Shown here in pieces: positions 1 through 13,668 of a stretch of 64,000 nt of DNA (the stretch's first letter is position 1; the number at the start of each line of letters is the position of its first letter). Origin of the DNA: Triops longicaudatus. Taxonomy: Eukaryota; Arthropoda; Branchiopoda; Notostraca; Triopsidae. Both the position numbers and the translations under genes were made by a program. The stretch spans positions 1,798,001 to 1,862,000 of the forward strand of contig JAGQDJ010000260.1 of NCBI GenBank assembly GCA_022885665.1, given 5' to 3'. A model generated the notes under the pieces. It was not told where the DNA came from, did no database searches, and saw only the letters and a list, made by a program, of their open reading frames with translations.

Positions 1-3000
1 AGAACGTCTTGGGGCTTCTAACGGAGGCAGAAGGCAAGGGGGATAATGTATATAGGGCCGAAGAGTATTAAGATGGGCTCCCGAACAAGAGACTTCTTCA
101 CCATCAACTCCCTCTCAGCTCAGCCTGGGCCATTTGTCAGCTAGGAAGGATCAGCCCTCCTCTTCTTCGAAAGGCGGGGAACTGGGTCCAGCACTTCTGG
201 CGATGCTGTCCTGGCTTACCAATCAGGGAACGACGCCCGGACCCAAGTCCCGCCTCCTGTGCTGTCCTCAACGTATGTGTGTCTTGTGTGTGCCAAGACG
301 TGTGAGATGCTCGCAGCTCCTGTGAGATTCTCCTGTATGTCTCTGGACACAACGAACTTGGCTTTGCTGACATATTCGCCCCTTCGTGCTATTTTCCTCC
401 TTCAGTATGAGTTTTTTCTTAACTTGTGTAAACATTCTCGAGTTATTTTTTTAGATTTTAAGTGTGACTCAAAGCTTTTATAAATTATACAGCTCTTTTG
501 GGCTGATAGTAGAAAATTCTAAAAGGAGTTTATGGGATTGGGATTTTGCCGTCCTGAAATTCACCTTGGAACCAATCCTTATCTTTGATTTACGGTAGCA
601 ATACTTGGATAAAATGTAAAAGTAATGATAACTAGGCGCTTCGTGCCGTTTTTCCTAAGGTCAGTCAAATATAGTTTGCCGGTAAAGAGAGTAAATTGAT
701 AGTAATAATCAAATAATTAATAATTAATTTTAATAATAAGTAAAAAGATTTAGCACGGTAGTATATAAGTGATTTTTGCTTCTGACTAAGCTTTCTAGCT
801 ATTTATAGGTTCCGAAAATCTGTGAGGACTTCTCAGAACTCTTTTGCTATGAAAAGGCAGACTGTTACACTTCCTGGAGAATCATTGATTCAGCAGCCAG
901 CTACGTGCCGTAGCTTTTCAACTGCTCGCTTTTTTTGTTGCAGCTAGTCAAATATGCCGATTTTCGTGTAGGCTCATTTTATCGAATATTTGCTGTCACC
1001 CAACGCACTAGTGTTAAACCACAAAAAAAAGGTTGGCTAGGCGCGATTTTTTCTGGAAGTGAAAGGTTTTAGGCAACAAGGAAGCAATTTAGAGATGGTA
1101 TGAGTAAGTCGGGTTAATGGAGCGAAATGAAGCGGCGTTCTATGACGTCGCCATCTCTCTCTTTTTCTCTCGCTTCTTCGTGTGAAGCCCTGTAGCACTT
1201 CTCTCTTTTCACGTGCAGTACGGCATGGGTAAGCCTTGTGTTCTGATATTGTCAGCCCCGTGTCGCAAATAGCGTCGTTCAGTTGCCTGTTCCATTAATA
1301 AGGCGTCTCGGTGTGCGTTGGACACGCGGCTGATGGAAAACTCGAGTCTGCTGCCCCCAACTATATGCCACGTCGACGCTGCTATACGGCAAAGATGTTA
1401 TCACAAGCCTCGACAGGAGGTCTTATGAAGTCCCTGACAGCCGTGCAATGTTGCCGCACAACGTTGTTATTATGATGTCGGAAAATTGCATATTATTCTC
1501 CCAACGGAAGTTTTATCTCCTACTTACCGAACGCACTCTACCTTGTTAATTCAGTTTACATTTAAATCGCGTTTCGCAGCATCGTTTTTGACAATTCACC
1601 CTCGTAAAGGGCCACAATGCCTGCCGGTCACTTCGTACAGATAAGCTCAGCGTCGAAGAAAAGCAAGCCGGCAGAGGATGAAGAGAAAAACGTTCGCTTG
1701 GGCTTTTGTCGTCTGATGGGAAACGTCACTATGGGAATCGGACGCCAGGGACGCATTCAAATTTTAACAGCGTCCAGAAGCCAAGTTGAAAACTCTTTTA
1801 GTCTTTTGTAGTCAATAGAATCGGGTGATAGCCCTGCTTTCTAAATTGAGTTTGGGAGTTCTTAAAAGGACAAGTGGCATGTTTTCTGTTTGTGTGCCGG
1901 TATTGTAGTTAACAGCATCTATAAAGTACGGAAAAAAGCTTGTGAGATCAAAAAGTCACAATTCTCCCCCATGCACTTGACACCGGACTCTGTTGTATTC
2001 TAAGCATGCACAACAAACCCTCCTCTCCTTCAACAAGTGGGGAAAAATAGACTCTCTAAGTAAGAGGTTTCTTATGGCGACGGGACCGATGATGATAATG
2101 TTGAGCTGTTTTGGGATGAAATCGGAAAAGAACTGTGTGAATTTATACGGGACCACACAAAGACAGAACGGACCAAACTTTTTTAACTTGTGATCCGAAA
2201 AGTTGAAATGCACAAGTGCAAGAGGGCATGTTTGAGAAAAAAATTCCCACGCCATAGGGTGTATATGTTTCCTGAGCTATATAGGGAGAAAAACTGGGAA
2301 TAATGAATAAGGGTTGGGGATGTGGGGGGGTGAAGGGGGAAAGGGAGAAGGGAGAAGGGAAGTATTTTTGGCGTGACCTACACGTTGTTGAACAGACAGA
2401 TTGACCCATGTCACGTGACCTGGTCATCCTCGAGATGGACACTATTGCAAAACACGCGAAAACTGATTGTCCTGCAGATAATTTCAGAAAGTTTTCTTTG
2501 GCGCTTAAGAGTTCGTAATGAGGCTCTAGACTGTTGACTCAGAGGTAGTGGGGGGCCTTATTTATTTTCGTAGATTACATTGAAAAGAAAAAAGAAGGCT
2601 ATCGACACGGCAGGGTTCGGTTTCCTTGTGTCTACATCGTTCAGCCGCGGATCCTTAAGGTGTTTTTATTTTACGTGCTGTATATAGACTTGGGCACAAT
2701 TCATCACCAAGGAATAGTTGTGCGACATGGTGTATGAGTGTATATATGACTCGCAGCAGCGAATAACTGACAAAGGCAACAACAGGCACTGTGGTCGTTT
2801 CATTTACTTCGGACTTGATGTTCTTGCTTCGTCATACCTATAGAACGCACACCTTGCTGCGGTGGGTGTCATTAGATACAATATGGACATGTGTCAGCTG
2901 GTTATAGATGGGCGCTAGGTAAGTTATGACTAGAAGGCTGTAATAGAAATGCGCCTGAAGCAGCCCAACGTAAGTTCCAATGCCGACGATTTATTACGAA

Positions 3001-6000
3001 AGTCCCCTTCTTCCTTACAAAAATGAGAAAACATTCCGAATTTTACTCTAGGGCTCGTTTTATTTCGTTGTTTGTGAAGCGATGGAGTGTTTGTCGACGA
3101 TATTGCAACGCGACCATTAGGACAGAGGGCGCTAAGGCCAGATGATGAACTCGCGTGATATGTTCCGAAGTTAAAAGCTGTGGAGAGAGACTTGTCGAGG
3201 ATGGGAGGAAATAGACGTTCGGCATGCAATTTGACACACATTGACATGTGTTACCGAAAGATTCGTTTATAAATATGTTCCCCACGCAAAGAAGCGTTCT
3301 AATTTGCATGCGTGCAAGACAGAATCCTGGAACTGTTCTGTAGTGACTGTCCCCCAACCTACATTTTTTATTCCAAAGACGCTGTAAAACGAGCCGGGAA
3401 GCGGGGCGAGAAGTATCAAGTCAAGGCAATCGATAGTCCAGAGATTGCGTCGCGGATATGCCGGACTAACACGCTGTGTGTCGGCGATGGTGCCAGGGCC
3501 CGTTAGCGAAGCACAAGATTTCTGTGGAGGATTTCCAGCTAATTTATAGTACCTGTCAATGTAGGATCGCACGGGTGAACTCGGGGAACGCGTCCCCTTC
3601 TTCGTTTAGTACTTAACTTCTCCCACCTTTTACTGGTCTCCGTAATACTTACTCCGCGCTCCACCTTTCATAAAGTGAGGAGAGGCAAATGGGTAATGTA
3701 CTTGTTGTTCCATCCTTAATCAAGGCTGGGGAGTGATAATGGTTGTAGAGCGTGGATGCGTGTGCTGGAGTTTGGGTTGGTTGCCACCGTCCCAACTTTT
3801 CGGTCAGCATGCAATCCTAGCAGAGGTCATTTGCAGGACACGGGGTCACTCATTAGGACAAGACAGTTATTAATTATCTGTCCCTTAACCCATATCAAAG
3901 CGTTTTTATGTACGAAGCTTAGGGCAGGCACCACCTTTTTGCTGACCAGGCTTAATCAATAGGCTTTACAAGCCCAACGACACGAAAAAGAAATAAAGAC
4001 TCAAAGAAAAGATCGTAAAACGGCATATGCGTGTGTAAGAAAAGATACACTACCGCGCTATACTTGCTAGGAAGAGCCATGAAAGTGGTAAAATCTACTT
4101 GAAGGGTTGGCCACGCTGCTTGCTTTAGCGAAGGGTCTTCTTTAGCCACTACTGGCTGGGTGGTCGGGGAAAGAGATGTTGCCCAAAACTCACCCTTTAG
4201 GTAAGAAACAGGCCTTCAGTTTTGTAATATCCAGAAACCTCCCCTTAGTGCCAGAGACTGGATGAGTTCTGCTTAAGCGGCTGAAGACACCGCGCTCTGC
4301 TTTTACTTAGTTGTTTCACAAGTGCGGGGCAAAAGTGTCATGATGTTATTTAATTAGCCACTCGGAAAGTTACTGATATACGGGACGGGTTCCTAACAGG
4401 GAAAAGAAAAGTGGATCGTTGTGTTAAGATGCAGCAGGTGCGCTTAACGAACGATGACTTTCATATCCCTTGGTACAGAGCAACGCAACAGCGAGGCGAG
4501 CCTTGTGTGTGTATAGGGTTGCGGGAGCTCAGCTTTAATTGGAACGTATAATTCACGTAACCCCTCAGTAGCACGAGAAAGATCTGGCTCCGCGGACTTG
4601 GTCGGACGACATCGTTGCCGACATTAATGACCCTTTCGCAGGGAGCCGAAAGCACGGCAGAAAATTAAGCAAAGACTGCGACGGCAACGTAGCTAATATA
4701 AACCAAACCTTAACGCAGATAACTCATAAGAGAACCCCCCAATATCTTGCATATTACATGTCGTGTATTAGCTAGCCTTTATATCACGACCATGGCGGGT
4801 CACACATCAGCACATTCGGCACAGTATAAGTTAGAGAGGTATATTATAAACTGAGACGCCAAAGTAGGGCGAACACATGGAAAAAATACAACTCGTTTGT
4901 AATCCACTAGCTACCAACGAATCGTTCCATCGAATTATAAGAACTGGATCTAACAGTGAGAAATCATGAACGGTCCTAAAATATGCACATAATGTTGTGG
5001 TTTAAGTTTAGCGAGCTCACTGTGGCATTTATTCCCTTGGAAAATATTTTTTTTAAATAATATAGGAAAAAACTGACCGGTTGGTATCCGATTCATGTTA
5101 CACAGCTTGTCCGTCAGTTGTCTATCTCAGCTTGAGTGAAATAATGATATGATGCAGCTGCATGGACCAGGGCGTTTTTGCATCTTGAATAGGATCCATT
5201 TTAAACTTGGGAAAGCAATCAGAGTCAATAGAAAGCTACGTCATACAGCTTCTCCGATCCCGGCCGTGATCCGTCTATCCCGGTGTCATGAAATGCGGGA
5301 ATAGAGAAGCAAGGGGTGTTTTCTGGAAGCTCATCCATCATAGCACGTTTTTCTTTTCGGGGGTTGGGGGACGTTGATATTAAAATAATTGAAGACGCTG
5401 TAATCCTAAGCCGAGGAATTTCCTGGAGAGCATCTGACTGAAAATTAATTGGCTGAGCAATAAGGAGGTTTGGTGTATACAATATTGTTTGTTTCGCAGA
5501 ATAAGCACGGTTGTAAATTTCTCGTCGAGATGGTGGTTTGTCTGCAGAAGAGGTGGTGTTGGATTCAGGATAGGAGGCGTGAAGCGGTATTATGATACGT
5601 GTGGTAAAGGTTGCTGGGATTCGCTGTCTGTAGTTGAAATAAAGTAAAGTAGAATACGTGACTTGGCCCTTGGATTCCTTGCTGCTAACGAGCCCAATCT
5701 CCCTCTACACTTCTTTTTCCGTTTTCGGATTCTGCTGCTACGTTCCAGAGTTGAAAAGAAGTAAACTGGCACTGCAACGAGCCCCAAAAACAGTTTCATA
5801 GTTTGGGGCAGCCCGCGCTTTAAATTACATGCTACAGAAAAGTAGCGATCACCAAGCTTGATCCCCGTAGTTAGCGATGCCGTTGTGACGGTTTCCAAGG
5901 TATAGAAGTAAGTGTGGCGCGCATCAAAATGCATTGCCAACGGCAGAAATTTCACGATAAATGGAAAAATTGTAACTAAGAATTAGGCCCCGGAAAGACC

Positions 6001-9000
6001 TTACATAACATGTGCGGGGCAAGGAATAAAGGGGGTGAAACCTTCCAGAAAGCACTGGCCAGGTTCACTTTCACACCTGCTTTTGAGATGGCAAGATCTG
6101 CTCCCGCATTTGATTACCAAGATTTCGGAATGTTCAGGTCATAAGGTGTCTGAACCGGAATTCTAGTCTCGGCTTTCGCTCCCACTTTGGCTTTATGTAC
6201 ATGGCTCTCAAATTGAATTGACTTATGCGAAAAAGAAAAAAGATCTCAATTAGGCTGCGGAGAAAAACAAAGTGATGGATGCTTTCGTTTTCTTCAACAA
6301 GAGAAGGAAAAATCTGTCTTGTATATCCCTTATCTGCTGTATACCCAACACAGGGGTGTAAAGTGCACAGGGTGAACAGGTTAGCCACCCCCTATTGACC
6401 CCGGGTTAAGTTTTACTCCCCTGTGGGAAACGCAAACTTTTCCAAGTGAAGAGAAATATTTGGGCTGGAATAACATATTCACAAGGGCATCTCCTATATC
6501 CCTTTACCCAGGGCTCTGTTACTGACTCTGTGTGCAGCCTGGATCACGCAGGTGCTTCTGTGAGTGGTCTTCTCACACTTGCCGGGCGAGATGAGGTCAA
6601 AATTTTATGCAGCGCCACAAAAGCTCAGCGAAATTGGGAAACATTTTTGCCAGGAAGTGATAAAGTTTTATTGTCTTTTTATAGGTCACTTAAATCTTTG
6701 ACGCAGATGGCGAAGATATTTGCCTTGACTCGGTGACGCGCCCACTTCATTAACAGAGAGACCACGTGGAAGTTATGGCGACAAACCTTGAAGAAATCCC
6801 TCTCGTCTATTTTCACTTTTTTTTTTTTGACGTTGACGAATCTCACTTGCCAGTCTTCTTTGGAGGGAATGCAAGCTTCCAAATTAATCAATAGCTAGTA
6901 ATCTGTTTTGGAAACTTCTCAGGTTTCATGGCTTCTCTGGTTGCGTCACAGGTGTGCTAGGTGCCAAGAAGCTTCGGATGCTGCAGCAGGATTCTCATTT
7001 TCCGTGTTGTAACAAGTACAAAGCCGTGAATAGAACTTGCGCGCCTACAACCTCAGTTGCCGGGGGAGACAGCCTGCCGCCCTGTGCTAGTATATGCGCT
7101 TCAATTGCCGCTTTTCTTTGTGTGTGTGCCATTCCCAACGCATTGAACGGGCTTTAGTGGCACTCGGGGATGGCTGCCTGACTGGCCCGGCTCTCGCGGC
7201 TTTAGTCTATAATGTCAATTAGCTTTTATACAACTTCATTCATCCCACTCTACGACGCATTAATGAATGCCTCTCAGCATCACGAATGACGTATAATAGA
7301 GAAGCTCCACAAATGCGGTTTACCTGTCAACATCCATCTTTTTCCGCAGTTGTAACGCGGTATAATTATACCTAGACGAATACAGCGAAGAGTATTTTGA
7401 AAACAATCGGGTAAGAAAAAAAGGGTACAAAGAGGACAATAGCGAACTCGCGGGGCTTGGCTGTGTCATTACAAAAGGCGTTCAACAATGAAACTTGTCC
7501 AAGTTTCAGGGAAATTTTCCGTTTTGTCAACTGTCCCTTTTCTAAGAGACAAATGTAAAAACTTAGCGTAAGTTTTGCAGTTCGAGAAGATCATGGGCGT
7601 TAATTGGGCCCGTAAGGCCTTGTACTGTTCATCCAGAACCTTGGCCATCATCTCCAGTTACGCCTCATATCGCACATCACACCCCCTCTGACTTCCAATA
7701 CCGCCTTCCTAGTAAAGATTTGGGTGAGAAAGACAGACATGCTTGATTTGCTGGGTTCTGCATGGGCATGTGTGAGAGTGAGAGCGCGAGAGGAAATTCT
7801 ACCGAGTTCCAAGTGGCGGCCCATATGCCTTTTCTTTTGCGTCGGGCTTGAGTATTGCTATTATACGGACTCACTCCTACGCACAGAGCGCTCCTTTGTC
7901 ACTAGAGATTCCGACAACTTGACCTTTGACTAGCCAAAAGAGGGATTCTATCACGCCCACCAATTACCCAATTAACCTGCGGAGCGAACTTTAAGCTTAC
8001 TAGATTTTTACACCCGCCTACAGCGTAGGCCGCAGTGATGCCCCTCATTTCCAAAGTGTCAAAGAAGACAGCATTGCCAGTCAACCGAGTATGTGGTTAA
8101 CCCAGCCACATGTTTGACATTTCCCCGGTCGACAGTTCTCATACCTTCACTTGAGTAAGTCTTACAGCTTTTTAGTCACACTGACCACAAAAAGCTTTTT
8201 TTTAACGAGTTTTCTGAAAGTCCTACAACTCATCTTTCCTTCTTACATTTCTTCTTCAGTCAACGGACTAATTTCTTTCTTAGCATAAAACTAGGCTACT
8301 TAAATTTCTCCCTGACAGCACCTGAAAGTCTACACCGCTGTGCTTAACTGCGTGTAGCACGCATTGTTCATTGTTTCCCGTAGTCACGTGGCCGAAAATC
8401 TTCCAACCTGTAAGTCAAACAAGTTTCGCATCGTAAAAAAAAAATGTTTTCGGTTGACCGTAACCAAAGCAAACTCCGAGCGTTCGGCCTACATGAAACA
8501 AACCAATAATCCTTCTCGACGTGTCTCTTTATGAGACCTCTCTGCTTTTTTACCTGGGCCGCCCCTATAATGTAACTGTTTCACGGAGGGAGGGAATGGG
8601 AGGGAGGAAGGCGTTTTGTCACATGGAAAAACCCAAATCCCACCCTTCTTTCGCAATAACCCAGGCTAAAATGGTCCCTTAAATTTTTCCAGTGCAAATA
8701 GAGCAATACTCCCTATGTCCGTACATTGTCTGCCGAATTACTAGCTGTCTTGCTCACCCATTGTGCATTGTGGCCGTGCCTGGTACTTTTTCTATTCTTT
8801 CGGTTGCAACTCTATGTAACGTATTGGCATTGCACCCTCTCACTCTTGCCGGCTAGCACACATACATCACCCGCCACGATACTTGCCCTCCAACACGCCC
8901 CCCTATAAAAATCAGCCCCCATTTTGATAACAGAAAAAAGGGAGAGGGAGGCTCATCATGGTTATGCTGATTTCCTCTATCGAGAGAGAAGACAGAAGCA

Positions 9001-12000
9001 AGCAACCCCCTAACTGAATAAAAAAGGCAGCGAAAAAGGAAATCAAAGGGTATATATGGGTCTAAAAGCTCAAGGCCTCAATCGGTTTGAAGGGGCGTGG
9101 TGAATGTCAGTTTACTCCAAGTCTCGCGTTGTGAAGTTCTCCCCGTAATAGAGCTTTTTTTATGAGTGGAGCAGTAACATAATGGTAATACGCTCTAACC
9201 CTTTTTTGTGTCTTCTTTATGTCATGCCGGCCCCTACATTGACAATAATACGAAAGAGCCACCGAAAGGCAAGGGTGAGAAAAACCCTGCACTAAGCCAC
9301 CCGAGCTTGTTTTTGTGGCGAGGATCAGTTATCGGGTTAAAAAGGCAGCTGGGCTCATCGGAAAAAACAGATTGACTTTTGACCTCAGTGCATAATCGTA
9401 AGCTTGCGCCCCGTACTAACTATTGTAGTCTTGTCAAGATACCACACGAGCGAACCACAACCGATGATTTTGTCAACCACGCCGAGTCCCCTTTTTTTTG
9501 GAACCCTGCAACGAGGGTTGCGGCTACCGCGAACAATGTTGAACAAAAGATACCTCGGTCGATAATATCAGTTGTCATTTTTGGGAAAAATGTAAATATG
9601 GCTGTTGGGGTTTGATGTGATAATTTCGCAGCTATTGCGCTTGGAGATTAGGGTAGTGAAAATCTACACTTAAAAATCCCTACTCCAACGATTTCATACA
9701 GCCTTTGAGCTTTTTTGAAAGCACTTAATAAATTATGCCACAAGCTACCCAGTTTCGGCACTTCACTGGCCAGAGAAAAAAACTAGGGTTAACGTTAACG
9801 GTGATTTGTTTTTATTTTAATATTCCTTGGTCAGAAGCGATGGCGTAGAGTGGGGGAGGGGGTCTGTGGACCCTCTTTTTCTTTGTCTGCACGTAATAGG
9901 CCATGAAATGGCGAACGGATCTTCGGTTGTTATGAACAGGGCGTTATTGGGCTAAAGGGCCAAAAGTGATTACTTGGGATCGTCTTTTTCCAAAAGTGGA
10001 TCCTCGTCGGTGCCGGTGTGAGTGTATGTAAATGTCGGGTTAACGGAAGTGAACACCTTTAACAGGTCCAAGTTGTATACAGTTTTTGGATTTCCTTAGA
10101 CCAACGTCTGCTTTGATTAGAAAGCATGTGTTTCTATTCTCAACCCGTTAACAGCGAGACATACGCCCGAGAGACATTCGCACGTGCGAAAAGGCTTTTA
10201 CCAGACAAGAGTTTATGGTTTCGCTGCAGTCTTCACAAGTCTGTAGAAAACTGAAAAAGGGGAAGAGGAACGAAGATGGGGAATATTTGACATGGGAGAG
10301 GCTGACAATTTCACACTTTAGCGAAGGCGCGTGGGGTGTTAGGGAGTTGAATACGGCACAGGTTAAATTGCAAACAAGCCCTATACCTCATCTATCCCTT
10401 TTTCTTTATTTATTGAGCACCCCTTGGAAGGCTGCCCTATAGATCTCAGGTGATCCCGGTGCCTTGTTGGGCTTCAGTATTTGGCCACCTCCCGCTGGGG
10501 TGCGCCCTAGGAGTCTATGTAACTGTGTTACCTTGTCTCTCCCCTTCTAACCGATAAAGATACGATCCGGCAGGAGCCAGCAAGCCTGCATATAATTCCC
10601 TGCCAACCGCCAGCAACCTCACCTAGATCCACCCCGATCAAATACCAAATTTCACGATATGCGTATTTGCACGGAAAGTAATAGACAGAGAGGAAGAGAG
10701 AAAACATGCTCGTTCAGAAAAAATGACGCTGGCCCTCCTGCTGGGCCTAGTCCGGTGCGTTGTTTTAACGAGTGACGAATGACACCTACGACATATGCTT
10801 GCATGATTTTGAGGCGTCCGAATTCTATTTACACAAATCCAAGGTATTTATCCACCAGCACGATACACCTTAATTAAGAGATGGCAGTTTTGCGTGTCTA
10901 ACTGTATAGCGTGATTGCAAAACAAGGGCATATCTGTCAGAGAGGAGTGGAGGACGCTAATCACAAGGTGGCGAGAACAGGGACCGCAATAGTCATAAGC
11001 TAATAATTAGGGCCCTAATACCTTCAGGCTTAGGTTTACTGGCTCCTTTGTTTGGCAAAGTTTTTTCGTAGTCCTTTTACTTGATTTTTTTTAGTAAGTT
11101 TTTCTTAGCTAAAAACTTGGTGCGGAATTGGCGACCCTTGTCTTGATCTTGGCGTACGGATAGAGCGTGGGATAATGAGGAGCCTAAATGCAGGACCTCG
11201 TACGCAATGACGTTTAATTTAACACCGTAGCTAATGGCCAACGATCCTCAACATCCTTTCGTACAAGTTGAAGTTTCTAAACGCAGGTCTTTGGTTATAA
11301 GATGAAGATCGTCCCTCAATTTTCGGAACGGACAACTCTACGCAACTCGTTCATTCATAATGAAAACCCATAACGAACACATTCGTTTTTTTTCATTTTT
11401 AACTGCACTTTCCCGGTTTTTACAACGACCTGCTATTTAGATGCAAAGCAGTTAAGTGAAGACGAAGCTAGGATACGAACAAAAAGCCTCAAGTGTCTAT
11501 ATGGCTCGCTATATGTTCCCAGGAAGTTCCCAATGGGCCGTGAAATGGACAGATTAACCTCTTGCTAACCTTAGCTACCAACCAACCACACTTCCGTTTT
11601 GAATTGCCATCACACTCCCAAAACATTTGGACAGTTGTGGGAAGTCTTAAAGCCCGGCTCACAGGTGCTCGTGGATATTGGCATAATGACACCTTGACCT
11701 TCTATCCCCAGTTCAGAAAAAAGTTTTAGTGCTAGCAGACTTCTACTTTTTTAAGCAAATTAGAAACCAGGTCTAAATCAACCTGTTTCGAATCTCATCC
11801 ATCTACGCTTCCCGTTTGTTTTTGTAAATTCTGTTCCTACGAACTGACATCCTTTCTTTTAATTCAAGACTGTTATCGCATAACAATAGTCTAATGAAAA
11901 TTACCCATTACTATTTCAAACTTTGCGAATGAATGTGTTTCTTCTCCTGTTAAATTGAAAATTGTATGGTTCTATGTACCTGAAATATTTGGAACTGTCA

Positions 12001-13048
12001 ATAGGCTGTGCATGCGATGGTTGATAAATAATAAAAAAAGTTTGAACTGGTTTCGTACTGACTAATTCTTACGCAATATTTTAGTTTGCAAATGCCAGGC
12101 TTTGATGCTCCAAGACATGTAGCAGCATATAGAAGTGTTTCATATCGGATCATAATTTATGCTTGCGTGCAGCACTGCGCATCTCACAATGAAGCGCAGG
12201 AGATGCGAAGAAGACACCTCGGAACAGCGGGGAAGACTCCATGACGCCTTTCTGTCTAGTCTCCCATTGGCTAAAGATAATTAAGACAGCGTCGTGCATC
12301 TTCCTTGGACACCAGCGACGCGTCTTCAGTCCATACAGTGACATGCGCAAGGAAACTGCGGCGAAATGCATGAGTCTTTCCTTTTTTATTTTCTAAGAAA
12401 GATATTTAGCCGCTCGCTGTGTAATCTTATCGCTTATATATGTTATTGAGAACAAACGTAGCGACAGATACGTCACTGTTATAAGATCACTATGATAACT
12501 CTATCTGCAGTACTTCCTTGTTCCATTGTAAGTGTTTCGTCGCCGAGTGAAGAAGCTTTGCACGTTATTTGGTTTACTTTTAGTTTTCACAGGCCTCAAA
12601 AACAAAAGGAGGCCTTGAAGTTAAGGACATTTTTCGTTTGTGAAAAGCAACGAAGGTTCCCATCTTCTCAAAGATTGCGGATGTAGTTTAATTTTCAGAA
12701 GAAAAGGTGTAAAATCTGCTATTTTTATTTTCCAAGAAAATGGTGTTCGAATTAAAATGAGAAAAACGAACACATTTCCAAAACTCGGATATGTTAACTA
12801 CATAATCAGCATGAAAAACAGCTTCAAAAGTTATCAAACATTTCGTATATTTCAGCTTCTCTAGAGTTCTCCCAAACTGGCCTTAAAATATAGTAGGCTA
12901 TTGTGAAAACATAGTAATTTCAGTCACTAAGGTGACACCAAAAAGGAAAGAAGAATTTCTAGAATATTAAAGAGAATCGCACATTGACAATTTGAAAGAA
13001 GCGCAGCAATATGTAATCTTACTTATTTAGACTTGATTCAAATCGAAT
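1..13048. other. Long stretch without a recognisable gene
   Basis: No open frame here shows a protein family I recognise, and no frame is longer than about 120-140 codons, which is near chance for sequence of this composition. I saw no tRNA, rRNA or transposase signature. Visible items are the G-rich purine tract near 2.3 kb, a smaller GGGA-rich run near 8.58 kb, a short GTTAAC-type palindrome near 9.79 kb, and one spliced-looking open stretch near 5.2-5.6 kb on the minus strand that is reported as a finding. Short or fast-evolving exons and lncRNAs cannot be excluded by eye. Confidence 0.5.
2311..2362 (+). repeat. G-rich polypurine tract, possible G-quadruplex
   Basis: The plus strand runs as nearly pure purine with at least six runs of three or more G separated by short A-rich or mixed spacers (GGGTTGGGG, then a run of seven G, GGGGG, and three GGGAGAA-type units). 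This satisfies the usual pattern for a G-quadruplex. No gene is adjacent, so no function is assigned. Confidence 0.5.
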
Positions 13049-13668
13049 AATGTACAGTGCTGAGCAAAACAAAAAAAAAACTTACCAAGCAAGTCACGGA
13101 AGTCTAATTATGCCTTTTGAGGCTGATTTACCTTCACTACCGGTAAAAGCATTACTAGGTGAATGTCAACAGCGAAGTTTAAAAAGAACATTACATAGAT
13201 GAAGCATGAATTAAACCCTATAGCACGCTTAGTATATTAATAAAGCATGGAGAAGGTCTAACGAATCCACGGAAAGGATTAAAAGCTTTCCCTTCTCATT
13301 TTTAAAAAATTGGAAGAAAATTTTCAATTATGTCGACTAGAAATTATTATATTACTCAAACATGTTCAAAAACTGCGTGTTTATAAACTGTTTGTATTAT
13401 TTTCTTCCTTGACATAAAATCTAAGAATTGCGTGAAGTAACAGTCGAGTATACACGGTAATCCGTGATGTGGATTCGTGAAATTTCCGTATAGAAATGGG
13501 CTTCACTTACACACCTTTCACGCCATTTGTATTTAAACTTCGTGGTTGACATTCACCTTGTAAGGGATTAGTCTTTTACCCGGTTAATGACGGTAAATCA
13601 GTTTTAAAGGCATAATTAGACTTCCATGGTTTGCTCGGTATTTTTTTTCTCGGCACCGTACTTGCACG
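13049..13668. repeat. Inverted-repeat element, arms of about 120-135 bp
   Basis: The left arm (about 13049-13183) reappears as a reverse complement at about 13535-13668. Shared blocks include GGAAGTCTAATTATGCC, a CTGATTTACC/GATTTACC block, GGTGAATGTCAAC and CGAAGTTTAAA, and outside them a GTACRGTGCYGAG block followed by an A-rich run. The arms differ by substitutions and small indels, so the element is old. The loop of about 350 bp has no open frame of note. The structure fits a foldback or MITE-like non-autonomous DNA transposon. A target-site duplication was not obvious. Confidence 0.65.
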
